The position numbers and the translations under genes are program-made. From contig JAPWHF010000008.1 in NCBI GenBank assembly GCA_027214125.1, forward strand, positions 137,573 to 201,572: DNA of 64,000 nucleotides, in the 5' to 3' direction. The DNA is from Zoogloeaceae bacterium G21618-S1 (GTDB lineage Bacteria; Pseudomonadota; Gammaproteobacteria; Burkholderiales; Rhodocyclaceae). Shown here in pieces: positions 52,846 through 61,438 of this stretch. How positions within the stretch are numbered: position 1 is the stretch's first letter; each line of letters starts with the position of its first letter. The notes under the pieces were generated by a model. The model ran no database searches. It was not told where the DNA came from and saw nothing but the letters and a program-made list of their open reading frames with translations.

Positions 52846-54636
52846 TCACCGCACCTTCACCTGCGCCATTTCCTGCCCATCCGGACTCATCACATGCGTC
52901 GAGCACGCCAGGCAAGGATCGAAGGAATGCAGCGTGCGCAAGATCTCCAGCGGCTGATCGGCCACCGCCACCGGCGTATTCATGAGCGCCGCCTCGAAGG
53001 CGCCGATCTGCCCCTTGCCGTCGCGCGGGCTGCCGTTCCAGGTGGTGGGCACCACGGCCTGGTAGTTCTCGATCTTGCCATCGCGGATCTTGATCCAGTG
53101 CCCCAGCGCGCCGCGCGGCGCCTCGGTAAAGCCGACACCCTTGGCTTCTTTCGGCCAACGGGATGGGTCCCACTTTTCGATGTTGGCGGTGTTGCTGTCG
53201 CCGGCCTTGATGTTGGCCATCAGCTTGTCGAAGAAGTAGCGCATTTTATGCGCCGCCCACGAGGCTTCCAGACCGCGCGCCGCGGTGCGGCCGAGCGTGG
53301 AGAACAGCGCTTCGAGCGGCAGACCGAGATCGGTCAGCAGCTTGTCGGTCGGCTCCTTGAACTCGGGGTTGTTCTGCACATAGCCGATGATGTAGCGCGA
53401 CAGTGGGCCAACCTCCATGGCGTGGCCTTTCCAGCGCGGCGCCTTGATCCAGGAATACTTGCCCTCTTCGTCCAGCGACTTGATGTTGGTCTTGGTGCCC
53501 TGAGTTTTCGGGCCGAGCGTGAAGTTGGGCTCGGTCTCGCCATCCCACGGATGCAGGCCTTTGGTTTCGTCGGCGTACTTGTACCAGGAGTGATCGACAA
53601 ACTCCTGGATCTCCGACGGGTCACGCAGATCGACCTCGTGGATCTTGCTCAGATCGCCATTGATGATCGCCCCGCGCGGTAGCATCAGATTGCTGGCCGA
53701 GAAGTCGTTGGCACGATCCGGGATGTCGCCATAAGACAGCACTGACATGCTCGACAGCCCACCGCCGAAGGTCCAGTCCTTGTAGAAACTGGCAATGGCT
53801 TGCAAGTCGGGCACATACACCTGGTCGACGAACTCGATGGTGCGGTCGATGATGCTCTTGACCAGATTCAGCCGCTCCATGTTGATCGCACCGACCGCGC
53901 CCGTGCCATCCATGTTGATCGCGCAGGGCATGCCGCCGACCAGCCAGTTGGGGTGCGGGTTCTTGCCGCCGAAAATGGTGTGGATCTTGACGATCTCTTT
54001 CTGGAAATCGAGCGCCTCCAGATAGTGCGTCACCGCCATCAGATTGGCTTCAGGCGGCAGCTTGTAGGCCGGGTTGCCCCAATAGCCGTTCATGAAGGGG
54101 CCGAGCTGGCCGCTCTCCACAAACTTCTTCAGCCGGTTCTGGATATCGCGGAAGTAGCCCGGCGAGGACATCGGCCAGTTCGAGATGCTCTGCGCCAGCG
54201 CCGAGGTCGCCTTGGGGTCCGCGCTCAGCGCGCTCACCACGTCCACCCAGTCCAGCGCATGCAGGTGGTAGAAATGCACCAGGTGGTCATGCACCTGCAG
54301 CGTGAGCTGCATGATGTTTCGGATCGAGTTCGCATTGTCGGGGATCTCGATGCCCAGCGCATCCTCCACCGCGCGGCACGAGGTCAGCGCGTGGGTGCCG
54401 GTACACACCCCGCAGATGCGCTCGGTAAAAGCCCAGGCATCGCGCGGATCACGCCCCTTGAGAATCACCTCCAGCCCGCGCCACATGGTGCCGGTGGACA
54501 CCGCGTTGCGGATCACGTTGTTGTCGTCGAGGTTCACCTCGACCCGCATATGCCCTTCGATCCGCGTCACCGGATCGACCACCACCCGTTGCCCGGTGTT
54601 GTCGAGCTTGAAGCCCTGCGTCTCATACACACCCAT
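52846..54636 (-). CDS. hupL: Membrane-bound [NiFe]-hydrogenase large subunit HupL/HoxG
   Basis: Catalytic subunit for H2 oxidation, 596 residues in the precursor. Active-site motifs: [10 protein letters not shown] (residues 73-82; Cys75, Cys78) and DPCLACSTH (residues 573-581; Cys575, Cys578). A 15-residue tail ([15 protein letters not shown]) follows His581 and would be cut off by Hup[15 protein letters not shown] near residue 21 and [20 protein letters not shown] near the C-terminus are also typical. ATG 54636 lies 2 bases after the hupS stop. Strong similarity of layout to Hyd-1 and MBH places it in group 1d. Confidence 0.97.
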   Translation of the reverse strand: MGVYETQGFKLDNTGQRVVVDPVTRIEGHMRVEVNLDDNNVIRNAVSTGTMWRGLEVILKGRDPRDAWAFTERICGVCTGTHALTSCRAVEDALGIEIPDNANSIRNIMQLTLQVHDHLVHFYHLHALDWVDVVSALSADPKATSALAQSISNWPMSSPGYFRDIQNRLKKFVESGQLGPFMNGYWGNPAYKLPPEANLMAVTHYLEALDFQKEIVKIHTIFGGKNPHPNWLVGGMPCAINMDGTGAVGAINMERLNLVKSIIDRTIEFVDQVYVPDLQAIASFYKDWTFGGGLSSMSVLSYGDIPDRANDFSASNLMLPRGAIINGDLSKIHEVDLRDPSEIQEFVDHSWYKYADETKGLHPWDGETEPNFTLGPKTQGTKTNIKSLDEEGKYSWIKAPRWKGHAMEVGPLSRYIIGYVQNNPEFKEPTDKLLTDLGLPLEALFSTLGRTAARGLEASWAAHKMRYFFDKLMANIKAGDSNTANIEKWDPSRWPKEAKGVGFTEAPRGALGHWIKIRDGKIENYQAVVPTTWNGSPRDGKGQIGAFEAALMNTPVAVADQPLEILRTLHSFDPCLACSTHVMSPDGQEMAQVKVR

Positions 54637-54638
54637 GA

Positions 54639-55727
54639 TCAGTCCTCTCCCTTCGGCGTATCGATGCCCGTCTTCTGACGGGCGCGGGCCAGCGCGGTGA
54701 CTGCGGCGTGGGCGGCCACCGAGGCACCCACCACCGCGGCGGCTGTGCCACCCACCTTGTCGGCATTGGCCTCGACGCCAAATTGCTTGATGTCGGTCAC
54801 CCGGTCGTAGAAAGAGCCCTTGTCCCAGAAGCCGTCTTCCGAGCACCCAATGCAGCCGTGGCCCGACTGGATCGGGAAGGACACGCCGTCATTCCAGCGC
54901 ACCGTCGAACAGGCGTTGTAGGTGGTCGGGCCCTTGCAGCCCATCTTGTAGAGGCAGTAGCCCATGCGCGCCTGGTCGTCGTCCCATTCTTCAACGAACT
55001 GGCCGGCGTCGAAGTGCGGGCGGCGATAGCATTTGTCGTGAATGCGCTGGCCGTAGAACATCTTCGGCCGGCCCTGACGATCGAGCTCGGGCAGCTTGTC
55101 GAAGGTCAGCATGTAGGTCACCACCGCCGTCATCACCTCGGCGATTGGCGGGCAGCCCGGCACCTTGATGATCGGCTTGTCGAAGATCACCTTATGCACC
55201 GGCGTCGCGCGCGTCGGGTTCGGCTTGGCCGCCTGCACGCAACCCCACGAAGCACACGAACCCCACGAGATGATCGCCTTGCAGTCAGCAGCGGTCTCTT
55301 TCAGCTTCTCGATGAACGGCCGGCCGCTCTGGATACAGAACATGCCGTCTTCATTCAACGGCGGGTTCCCCTCCACGGCCAGGATGTAGTTGCCCTTGTA
55401 CTTCTTGCGCACCTCGTCGAGGATCGCCTCGGCCTGATGCCCCGCCGCTGCCATCAGCGTGTCGTCGTAATCGAGCGACAGCATCGACAGCACCACATCC
55501 TTGGTCAGCGGATGCGCCGAGCGGATGAAGGACTCAGAGCAACATGTGCACTCCAGACCGTGCAGCCAGATTACCGGCGTGCGCGGCTTGGTCTCCAAGG
55601 CATGTGCGATCTTCGGCGCAAAGGCCGAACCCAGCCCAAGCGACGTAGCAGTCAGCGAACAGAACTTGAGAAAACTGCGGCGCGTAATACCCTGCCGGCG
55701 CAGTACCTCGTAAAAGGTGTCGGTCAT
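54639..55727 (-). CDS. hupS: Membrane-bound [NiFe]-hydrogenase small subunit HupS/HoxK, O2-tolerant type
   Basis: Fe-S subunit of the periplasm-facing enzyme, 362 residues. A Tat signal (RRSFLKFC, Arg16-Arg17) is cut probably after AHA at residue 43. The proximal-cluster cysteines are Cys60, Cys62, Cys63, Cys158, Cys163 and Cys192; Cys62 and Cys163 correspond to the two supernumerary cysteines (19 and 120 of the mature enzyme) that define the 4Fe-3S cluster of O2-tolerant group 1d. Medial and distal ligands are in [31 protein letters not shown] and [16 protein letters not shown]-terminal hydrophobic helix ([19 protein letters not shown]) anchors it. Confidence 0.97.
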   Translation of the reverse strand: MTDTFYEVLRRQGITRRSFLKFCSLTATSLGLGSAFAPKIAHALETKPRTPVIWLHGLECTCCSESFIRSAHPLTKDVVLSMLSLDYDDTLMAAAGHQAEAILDEVRKKYKGNYILAVEGNPPLNEDGMFCIQSGRPFIEKLKETAADCKAIISWGSCASWGCVQAAKPNPTRATPVHKVIFDKPIIKVPGCPPIAEVMTAVVTYMLTFDKLPELDRQGRPKMFYGQRIHDKCYRRPHFDAGQFVEEWDDDQARMGYCLYKMGCKGPTTYNACSTVRWNDGVSFPIQSGHGCIGCSEDGFWDKGSFYDRVTDIKQFGVEANADKVGGTAAAVVGASVAAHAAVTALARARQKTGIDTPKGED

Positions 55728-55797
55728 CGGGGTGTCTCCCTCGTTGGTCTTCTTGACCCCGCCCGCGGGCGCGCGGCGGAACATCGGGAATCACCAT

Positions 55798-55814
55798 CAC
55801 AAGAAACATGCCAA
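55798..55814 (-). promoter_or_regulatory. Candidate sigma-54 promoter of hupS
   Basis: The minus strand reads TTGGCATGTTTCTTGTG: TGGCATG at -24 and TTG at -12, but the invariant GC is GT. The predicted start near 55787 leaves a ~60-base leader. An imperfect IHF-like site (TATCAA-N4-ATT, 55843-55855) lies upstream. Confidence 0.4.
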
Positions 55815-56116
55815 AGGTGTCAAAACACAAAAAAGCCATATGTATCAAACACATTTCGCACACACCATGCGCCACACCTCCAGGCAAACTGGAAAGCCGG
55901 TTTCCACCCCTCACCAAACGGTGAGAACCCACCGCCCGCAAACAGAGCCATACCCTGTAGGACCGGATTCATCCGGCCACCAACCGCCGCGCCCCTCGAA
56001 CAACGCCGTAAACGACATCTGCCCTGCCACCTCTTCAACATCCGAAAAGGCACAGGGCAGAACACCGTATTACCAAACCAAGCAAACCAGACACCGGCTC
56101 GGCTGGGCGACCAAAC
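55815..56116. other. Upstream region of hupS
   Basis: About 300 bases without a gene, between the RTX gene stop and the hupS promoter. It holds the imperfect IHF-like site and a REP-like palindrome CCGGAT-TC-ATCCGG (55963-55976) next to a CTGTAGGACCGG sequence. Activator sites for HoxA are expected here but no clear one was found. Confidence 0.6.
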
Positions 56117-59100
56117 TTACTGCCAGTTCGCCGCAATCACCCCACTCAAGGCGTCTTGGTAGTTCTGCGGCAAGCTCGTTTGACCCGCCCCCGGCGGCGC
56201 AAACGCGGCCATCGCACTGACGAGGTTCTCGACCTGGCTGTCGAGCAATACATCCCCTCCTGCCAACTCGAACTCATCCAGACGATACGCGCTACCCGAG
56301 TACCAATTGGCAACCCGAACACTATCGGTCGCCCCGACAACACTCACCTCAAGATCATTACCCACCCTGCTGAACCACAACTGGTCGGCTGCGATGCCGG
56401 CGTCAAACTTAAGCGCATCCTTGCTGCCGGCCGCGGTGTCGTAGTTGTAGATAGTGTCCTGACCATCACCGCGACCAAACACGTAGGTATCCGAACCGGC
56501 ATCGCCCGACAGGTAGTCGTTGCCGGCACCACCAGTGAGCACATCGTCGTCGTTGCCGCCGTACAGCGTGTCATTGTCGGCACCGCCGTACAGTTCGTCG
56601 GCACCGTTGCCGCCGTTCAAGTTGTCCGTGCCGTCTTCACCGTATAGTCGGTCGTCACCGCCCAGGCCATTGACCGTATCGTTGCCCGCACCGGCCATCA
56701 CGATTTGCACCGAGTCACTGAAGCTGGCGTTGTCGTTGCCCGCCGTCAGCGCGATCGGCCGCACGGCCAGCAGATCATTGACCGCCATCGTCACATCAGA
56801 GAACACGATCTGACTGATCTCGTACTGACTGGCGATGAAGTGGTTCTGGATCGTCACCTGATCCGACGTGCCGTAGGCGATCACCAGATTGCCGCCCTCG
56901 CGGCGCAAGCTGTAGGTGTCGGTCGAGGCGACATCTTCGAAGCGCAAGGTGTCGACCCGGCCCGCTGTCGTATCGTAAGTGTAGATGGTGTCTGTCCCAT
57001 CACCCACTTTCAGCACATAGGTGTCCGAACCGGCATCGCCCGACAGGTAGTCGTTGCCCGAACCACCGACGAGCACATCGTCGTCGTTGCCGCCGTACAG
57101 CGTGTCATTGTCGGCACCGCCGTACAGTTCGTCGGCACCGTTGCCGCCGTTCAAGTTGTCCGTGCCGTCTTCACCGTATAGTCGGTCGTCACCGCCCAGG
57201 CCATTGACCGTATCGTTGCCCGCACCGGCCATCACGATTTGCACCGAGTCACTGAAGCTGGCGTTGTCGTTGCCCGCCGTCAGCGCGATCGGCCGCACGG
57301 CCAGCAGATCATTGACCGCCATCGTCACATCAGAGAACACGATCTGACTGATCTCGTACTGACTGGCGATGAAGTGGTTCTGGATCGTCACCTGATCCGA
57401 CGTGCCGTAGGCGATCACCAGATTGCCGCCCTCGCGGCGCAAGCTGTAGGTGTCGGTCGAGGCGACATCTTCGAAGCGCAAGGTGTCGACCCGGCCCGCT
57501 GTCGTATCGTAAGTGTAGATGGTGTCTGTCCCATCACCCACTTTCAGCACATAGGTGTCCGAACCGGCATCGCCCGACAGGTAGTCGTTGCCCGAACCAC
57601 CGACGAGCACATCGTCGTCGTTGCCGCCGCTGAGCACGTCGGTGCCAACACCACCGTCCAATGCATCGTTCCCATCCCCACCATTGAGCGTGTCGTTTCC
57701 ACCGCGCCCAACAATCAGATCGTTGCCAGCCCCGCCATTTAGCGAATTGTTGATGTCTCCACCAAACAAGGTGTCCCGATCCGCGGAGCCAGTAAAGCTA
57801 TTGACGCCAACCAGCAATCCCATCTCAGCCAGAAACGCATCCGCACCGGCCTGCCCGTCGAGTTCGTTCACCCAACTCAGCAAACGGCTTGTCCCGGTCC
57901 ATCCACCGCTGCTAAGCGTTTCGCTGGAGGTTCGCACCAGATCGGCCAAGTCCTGCATCGCGCTGCGCGAGTCGGTCAGTTTTTTGGCGTCCAATGCAGC
58001 ATCGAGTGCCGTGAAATCAAAACTGATCCCATTCTCGTCAATCACCAACTCCACCGCATCCAGATACGGTTTCAGCCGGGTTTGTGTTGCCAGGCCTTCA
58101 TACACTGATTGCTTGAGCGCGTCGTAGCTTTGCTGCAACAGATTCAATTGTTGCTGCGCGTAGGAGATTGCGAGGGTGCGGGTGGTTTGGGTTTCTGTGG
58201 TGTTGGTGGTGGTCGAACCTGTGACTTCGGAAATCCCCACGGTTCCCCAACGGAGCGCGCCATCGTCTGCCGGCAGGTCGAAGAAATATTCTCCGTTGAA
58301 CGCTTCGAGAATGTGCATCTTCTGATCCCAGGCGCGGATCAGGTTGCGGTAGCTCTCGGTCAGCAGCGGATTGTCGGCGTCGGGCACCATCTGGGCTTCA
58401 TTGCCGCCACCCGTTCCACCGTCCAGCGGTGCGAGGTTTTGCGCGCGGGTCACACTACCCAGTGCGTCGTAACGGATATTGAACCGGCTGGGGTCGCGCT
58501 CGTCCAGACTCTCGGCCATGCCGGTGGTATCGGCCCAGGCATCGAGCATTTCGTCGAGCAGCGCCCACTGCGCATCACGGGTGGTCACGGCACTGTACTG
58601 GGCAAGCAGCCCAGCGAGGCGGCTGGACTGGGTGGCTGCTTCACGCAGGTCGCGCACATTGCCCGAACCCATCATGTTCGGCAGCGCCTGCGCGGTGTCG
58701 CTCACGGCGATGGTGTCGCCGAACTCGCGGTAGAAGTTGCTGCTGGCCAGATTCAGGTTGGCGATGGTGCCGGTGGTGGTGTCGGTGCGGGTAAAAGTGG
58801 CCTTGGACGTCATCTGGTTGCCGCCAAACAAGGCCTGATTGAACGCCGTATCGTTCAGGCCGATAGAGGCGATGCCCGCGTCGGTCAGGCTCATCAGCTC
58901 GCCCGCGTCCGACACCCCGTCCTGATCCAGATCGCGCCACACCCGCACATTGCCAAACTGCGCATCGTTGGCGTCGAACACGCCATCGGCATTGCTGTCC
59001 AGATCGCGCAGGGCATCGAAGCCGTCGGTGGCTTTCGTGTTGTCCGACTTCACATAGTCGATGCCGAACAACTCCGCGCCAGAATCGATGCTGCCGTTAC

Positions 59101-59962
59101 CGTCCTTGTCCAGCACCAGCAAACCATCATCGCTCTTCACCCAACCCGTGCCACGGCGCGTGCCGTCGCCGTTGTGGTCGAAGAGGACAGTGCCGTCGGC
59201 TGCGATGGTTTCGATGCCGTCGCCGTCGAGGTCGAGAGCGAGGGGATCGACATAGCGAAAAGACCTTGCTTGGGAAAAGAAATCCCTTGTCGATTGATTT
59301 ACCCTTCCCATATCTCCATCATTATCAATGAGATCATCCATAGCCAAGTTTCTATCACGTAACTTTGTGGCTAAACCTCCGGTCAGCAAATCGACAAAAT
59401 CCGCAAGAGGGCCATTCAAAAAATCCGAGCTAGTCATCTCTTGGTTTACATCAACCAAAGAAACCCCGCTCGAATCCTTGATCTCAACCCTAAAGTACTG
59501 CTTGGAATACTCTCCAACGGAGTATGAAGCATCACCATCAGCCGGATTCAACCCAAATTCTATTTTCATAGAAAATGCTGGGGATGCCAAAGAGATAGAC
59601 AATGATGCATTGACTACACCATCCTGACCCGCAACCTGAGTTGTGCTAAAACCGATTTTTCCTCGCATCACCCCGCTAGATATCCTCCTCCCGATACCTG
59701 TGGTGTAGCTCCCGTCATCGTTCGTACTCACAGAGAAAGCCCCGGCCGATATTTCTCCAGAACTTGAGAAACGAAACGAACCCATACTCGCGAAAAGAGA
59801 ACCATCATTTCCGATTCGGAGCGTCGAGCCACCAGACTGATTGGACAATGTCAGAGAGTGAATCTTCCCGTCATACAAAACAGCAGAAATACTTCCGTGG
59901 GCACCTCCATCTGTTTTCACAGTTACACTTCCATCACCATTATTTGTTCTTGTCGTACTCAT
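56117..59962 (-). CDS. RTX calcium-binding protein, type I secretion substrate
   Basis: A 1281-residue protein without a Sec signal. Residues ~1-230 form an N-terminal beta-rich region of unknown type (NNGDGSVTVKTDGGAHGSIS...). Residues ~237-370 have EF-hand-like Ca loops (DLDGDGIETIAADG, DKDGNGSIDSGAELFG, DSNADGVFDANDAQFG). A long helical region follows (~400-720). From ~727 to ~1210 there are glycine/aspartate nonapeptide repeats (GGAGNDLIVGRGGNDTLNGG and others) separated by ~90-residue strands. The C-terminus (VENLVSAMAAFAPP...VIAANWQ) resembles type I secretion signals. The activity is not identifiable from sequence; the adjacent hlyB/hlyD-type genes are the likely exporter. Confidence 0.9.
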   Translation of the reverse strand: MSTTRTNNGDGSVTVKTDGGAHGSISAVLYDGKIHSLTLSNQSGGSTLRIGNDGSLFASMGSFRFSSSGEISAGAFSVSTNDDGSYTTGIGRRISSGVMRGKIGFSTTQVAGQDGVVNASLSISLASPAFSMKIEFGLNPADGDASYSVGEYSKQYFRVEIKDSSGVSLVDVNQEMTSSDFLNGPLADFVDLLTGGLATKLRDRNLAMDDLIDNDGDMGRVNQSTRDFFSQARSFRYVDPLALDLDGDGIETIAADGTVLFDHNGDGTRRGTGWVKSDDGLLVLDKDGNGSIDSGAELFGIDYVKSDNTKATDGFDALRDLDSNADGVFDANDAQFGNVRVWRDLDQDGVSDAGELMSLTDAGIASIGLNDTAFNQALFGGNQMTSKATFTRTDTTTGTIANLNLASSNFYREFGDTIAVSDTAQALPNMMGSGNVRDLREAATQSSRLAGLLAQYSAVTTRDAQWALLDEMLDAWADTTGMAESLDERDPSRFNIRYDALGSVTRAQNLAPLDGGTGGGNEAQMVPDADNPLLTESYRNLIRAWDQKMHILEAFNGEYFFDLPADDGALRWGTVGISEVTGSTTTNTTETQTTRTLAISYAQQQLNLLQQSYDALKQSVYEGLATQTRLKPYLDAVELVIDENGISFDFTALDAALDAKKLTDSRSAMQDLADLVRTSSETLSSGGWTGTSRLLSWVNELDGQAGADAFLAEMGLLVGVNSFTGSADRDTLFGGDINNSLNGGAGNDLIVGRGGNDTLNGGDGNDALDGGVGTDVLSGGNDDDVLVGGSGNDYLSGDAGSDTYVLKVGDGTDTIYTYDTTAGRVDTLRFEDVASTDTYSLRREGGNLVIAYGTSDQVTIQNHFIASQYEISQIVFSDVTMAVNDLLAVRPIALTAGNDNASFSDSVQIVMAGAGNDTVNGLGGDDRLYGEDGTDNLNGGNGADELYGGADNDTLYGGNDDDVLVGGSGNDYLSGDAGSDTYVLKVGDGTDTIYTYDTTAGRVDTLRFEDVASTDTYSLRREGGNLVIAYGTSDQVTIQNHFIASQYEISQIVFSDVTMAVNDLLAVRPIALTAGNDNASFSDSVQIVMAGAGNDTVNGLGGDDRLYGEDGTDNLNGGNGADELYGGADNDTLYGGNDDDVLTGGAGNDYLSGDAGSDTYVFGRGDGQDTIYNYDTAAGSKDALKFDAGIAADQLWFSRVGNDLEVSVVGATDSVRVANWYSGSAYRLDEFELAGGDVLLDSQVENLVSAMAAFAPPGAGQTSLPQNYQDALSGVIAANWQ
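56537..57604. repeat. 534-bp in-frame tandem duplication inside the RTX gene
   Basis: Copy 1 is 56537-57070 and copy 2 is 57071-57604; they appear identical at every place compared, and a third, partial copy of ~24 bases follows at 57605. Each encodes 178 residues (gene residues ~787-964 and 965-1142), a run of RTX nonapeptides plus an intervening strand-rich block. Confidence 0.93.
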
Positions 59963-60021
59963 TCAACAATCTCCATTAGATTTTAAAGAATAATTTGAAA
60001 CTTTTTCAAAATATTGTTCAA

Positions 60022-61434
60022 TTACCTCTCTCCCATGCTTTCATCAACCGTCGTCATCACCGGACTCAAGAAATACTCAATCACCCGCCGCTCGCCGGTC
60101 TTGATCTCGGCAGTAATCGCCATGCCCGGCGTCAGATTCACAACCCGCTCGTCAACCTTGAGCGTGCTCCGTTCGAGCTTGAGCCGGGCCGGGAAGACGA
60201 GGCCGCGCTGTTCGTGCTCGACGGCGTCGTTGGAGACGAAGGTGACCTGGGCGGGGATGGTGCCGTAGCGGGTGAAGGGGAAGGTTTCGATCTTCACTTC
60301 GGCCGTCTGGCCGGCCTGGACGAAGCCGACATCTTTGTTCTCCAGCACGGCTTCGACTTCGGCCGCGTAGTCGCTGGGGACGATGACCATCAGCGGTTGG
60401 GCTTCGGTGACCACGCCGCCTTTTGTGTGGATGGCCAGTTGTTGCACGGTGCCGGCGACCGGGGCGGTGAGGTGCATGAGGCGAGATTTGTTTTCGGTTT
60501 TGGCCACTTCGGCGGTGAGGCTGGCCACTTGTTGTTTGGCTTCGGCCAGCTCGGCGGTGACGGTACGCAGGTATTCGGCTTGCCAGGCGTCGCGGGCGCC
60601 TTTGGCCTGGGCGATGGTTTGCGAAAGCTCGGCGGCCTTGGCGCGCTGGTAGGCGAGGTCACGCTCGGTTTCGATGCGGGCTTGCTGTTGTTCGAGGTAG
60701 GCGTGGCGGGAGACGAAGGCTTTGTCGACCAGGCCCTTGTAGTCCTGCTCGCGTTGTTGGTGGATGGGCAGCGTGGCTTCGAGCTTGGCGACGAGTTGGT
60801 CGGTGGCGTGTTGCTCGGCACGGGCGCGGGCGTGTTCGGATTCGAGCGCGGCGAGGCGGGTGCGGTATTCGGCGACCTGGCGCACGAGCAGGTTGGCTTC
60901 GGCGGCGTGGCGCGTGGGCGGGATGCCATCCATGGCCGGAAGTGCCGGCGGGCGATGGCTGTCGAGCGCGGTGAGCAGCGCCTCGGCGCGGGCGGCGCGC
61001 AGGCGGGCGGTTGTCAGGGCCTCCCTGGCCTGAATGTCGGCGGCGCCGGCGTCGGTGGGGTCGAGCTCGACGAGCAGGTCGCCGGCTTTGACCTGCTGGC
61101 CGTCGGTGACATGGATGGCGCGCACCACGGCGGTGTCGAGTGGCTGAATGATCTGCGCGCGGGTGCTGGGGATGATTTTGCCGGTGGCGACGGCCACGGT
61201 GTCGATGCGGCCGAAGATAGCCCACGCGAGCGCGATAAGGAAGGCGGCCATCAGGGTCCACAGGATGACGCGCGGCAGCGGGTTGGGCGGGGAGTCTTGC
61301 AGCTCCAGCGCGGCGGGCAGGAATTCGCGCTCCAGCGCGCCGCGCTTGGGCGGCGTCATCTGGCGACGGGCTTGCCAGGCGGCGGTGAAGACGCGGCGGT
61401 ATTTGCCGAGGAGGTCGAGGGTGGCTGAACTCAT
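60022..61434 (-). CDS. hlyD: HlyD-family type I secretion adaptor (membrane fusion protein)
   Basis: Periplasmic adaptor of 470 residues. One transmembrane helix lies at residues ~55-74 (VILWTLMAAFLIALAWAIFG). A lipoyl/barrel-sandwich half follows (TGKIIPSTRAQIIQPLDTAV), then a long coiled-coil hairpin (~130-345, rich in A, R, E, Q), and the second lipoyl half with LTAPVAGTVQQLAIHTKGGV. The beta-barrel domain holds PGMAITAEIKTGERRVIEYF near the C-terminus, the HlyD signature. ATG 61434 lies 4 bases after the ABC transporter stop, so the two are an operon; the RTX gene follows after 59 bases. Confidence 0.95.
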   Translation of the reverse strand: MSSATLDLLGKYRRVFTAAWQARRQMTPPKRGALEREFLPAALELQDSPPNPLPRVILWTLMAAFLIALAWAIFGRIDTVAVATGKIIPSTRAQIIQPLDTAVVRAIHVTDGQQVKAGDLLVELDPTDAGAADIQAREALTTARLRAARAEALLTALDSHRPPALPAMDGIPPTRHAAEANLLVRQVAEYRTRLAALESEHARARAEQHATDQLVAKLEATLPIHQQREQDYKGLVDKAFVSRHAYLEQQQARIETERDLAYQRAKAAELSQTIAQAKGARDAWQAEYLRTVTAELAEAKQQVASLTAEVAKTENKSRLMHLTAPVAGTVQQLAIHTKGGVVTEAQPLMVIVPSDYAAEVEAVLENKDVGFVQAGQTAEVKIETFPFTRYGTIPAQVTFVSNDAVEHEQRGLVFPARLKLERSTLKVDERVVNLTPGMAITAEIKTGERRVIEYFLSPVMTTVDESMGER

Positions 61435-61438
61435 CGCA

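Noticed and set aside
56079-56096. Alternative sigma-54-like site upstream of hupS (minus strand, GG-N10-GC with TTGCT)
   Set aside because: The -12 part is perfect but the -24 part matches only in GG, and it lies ~350 bases before hupS, near the RTX gene stop. The nearer site at 55798-55814 has the better -24 and leader length.
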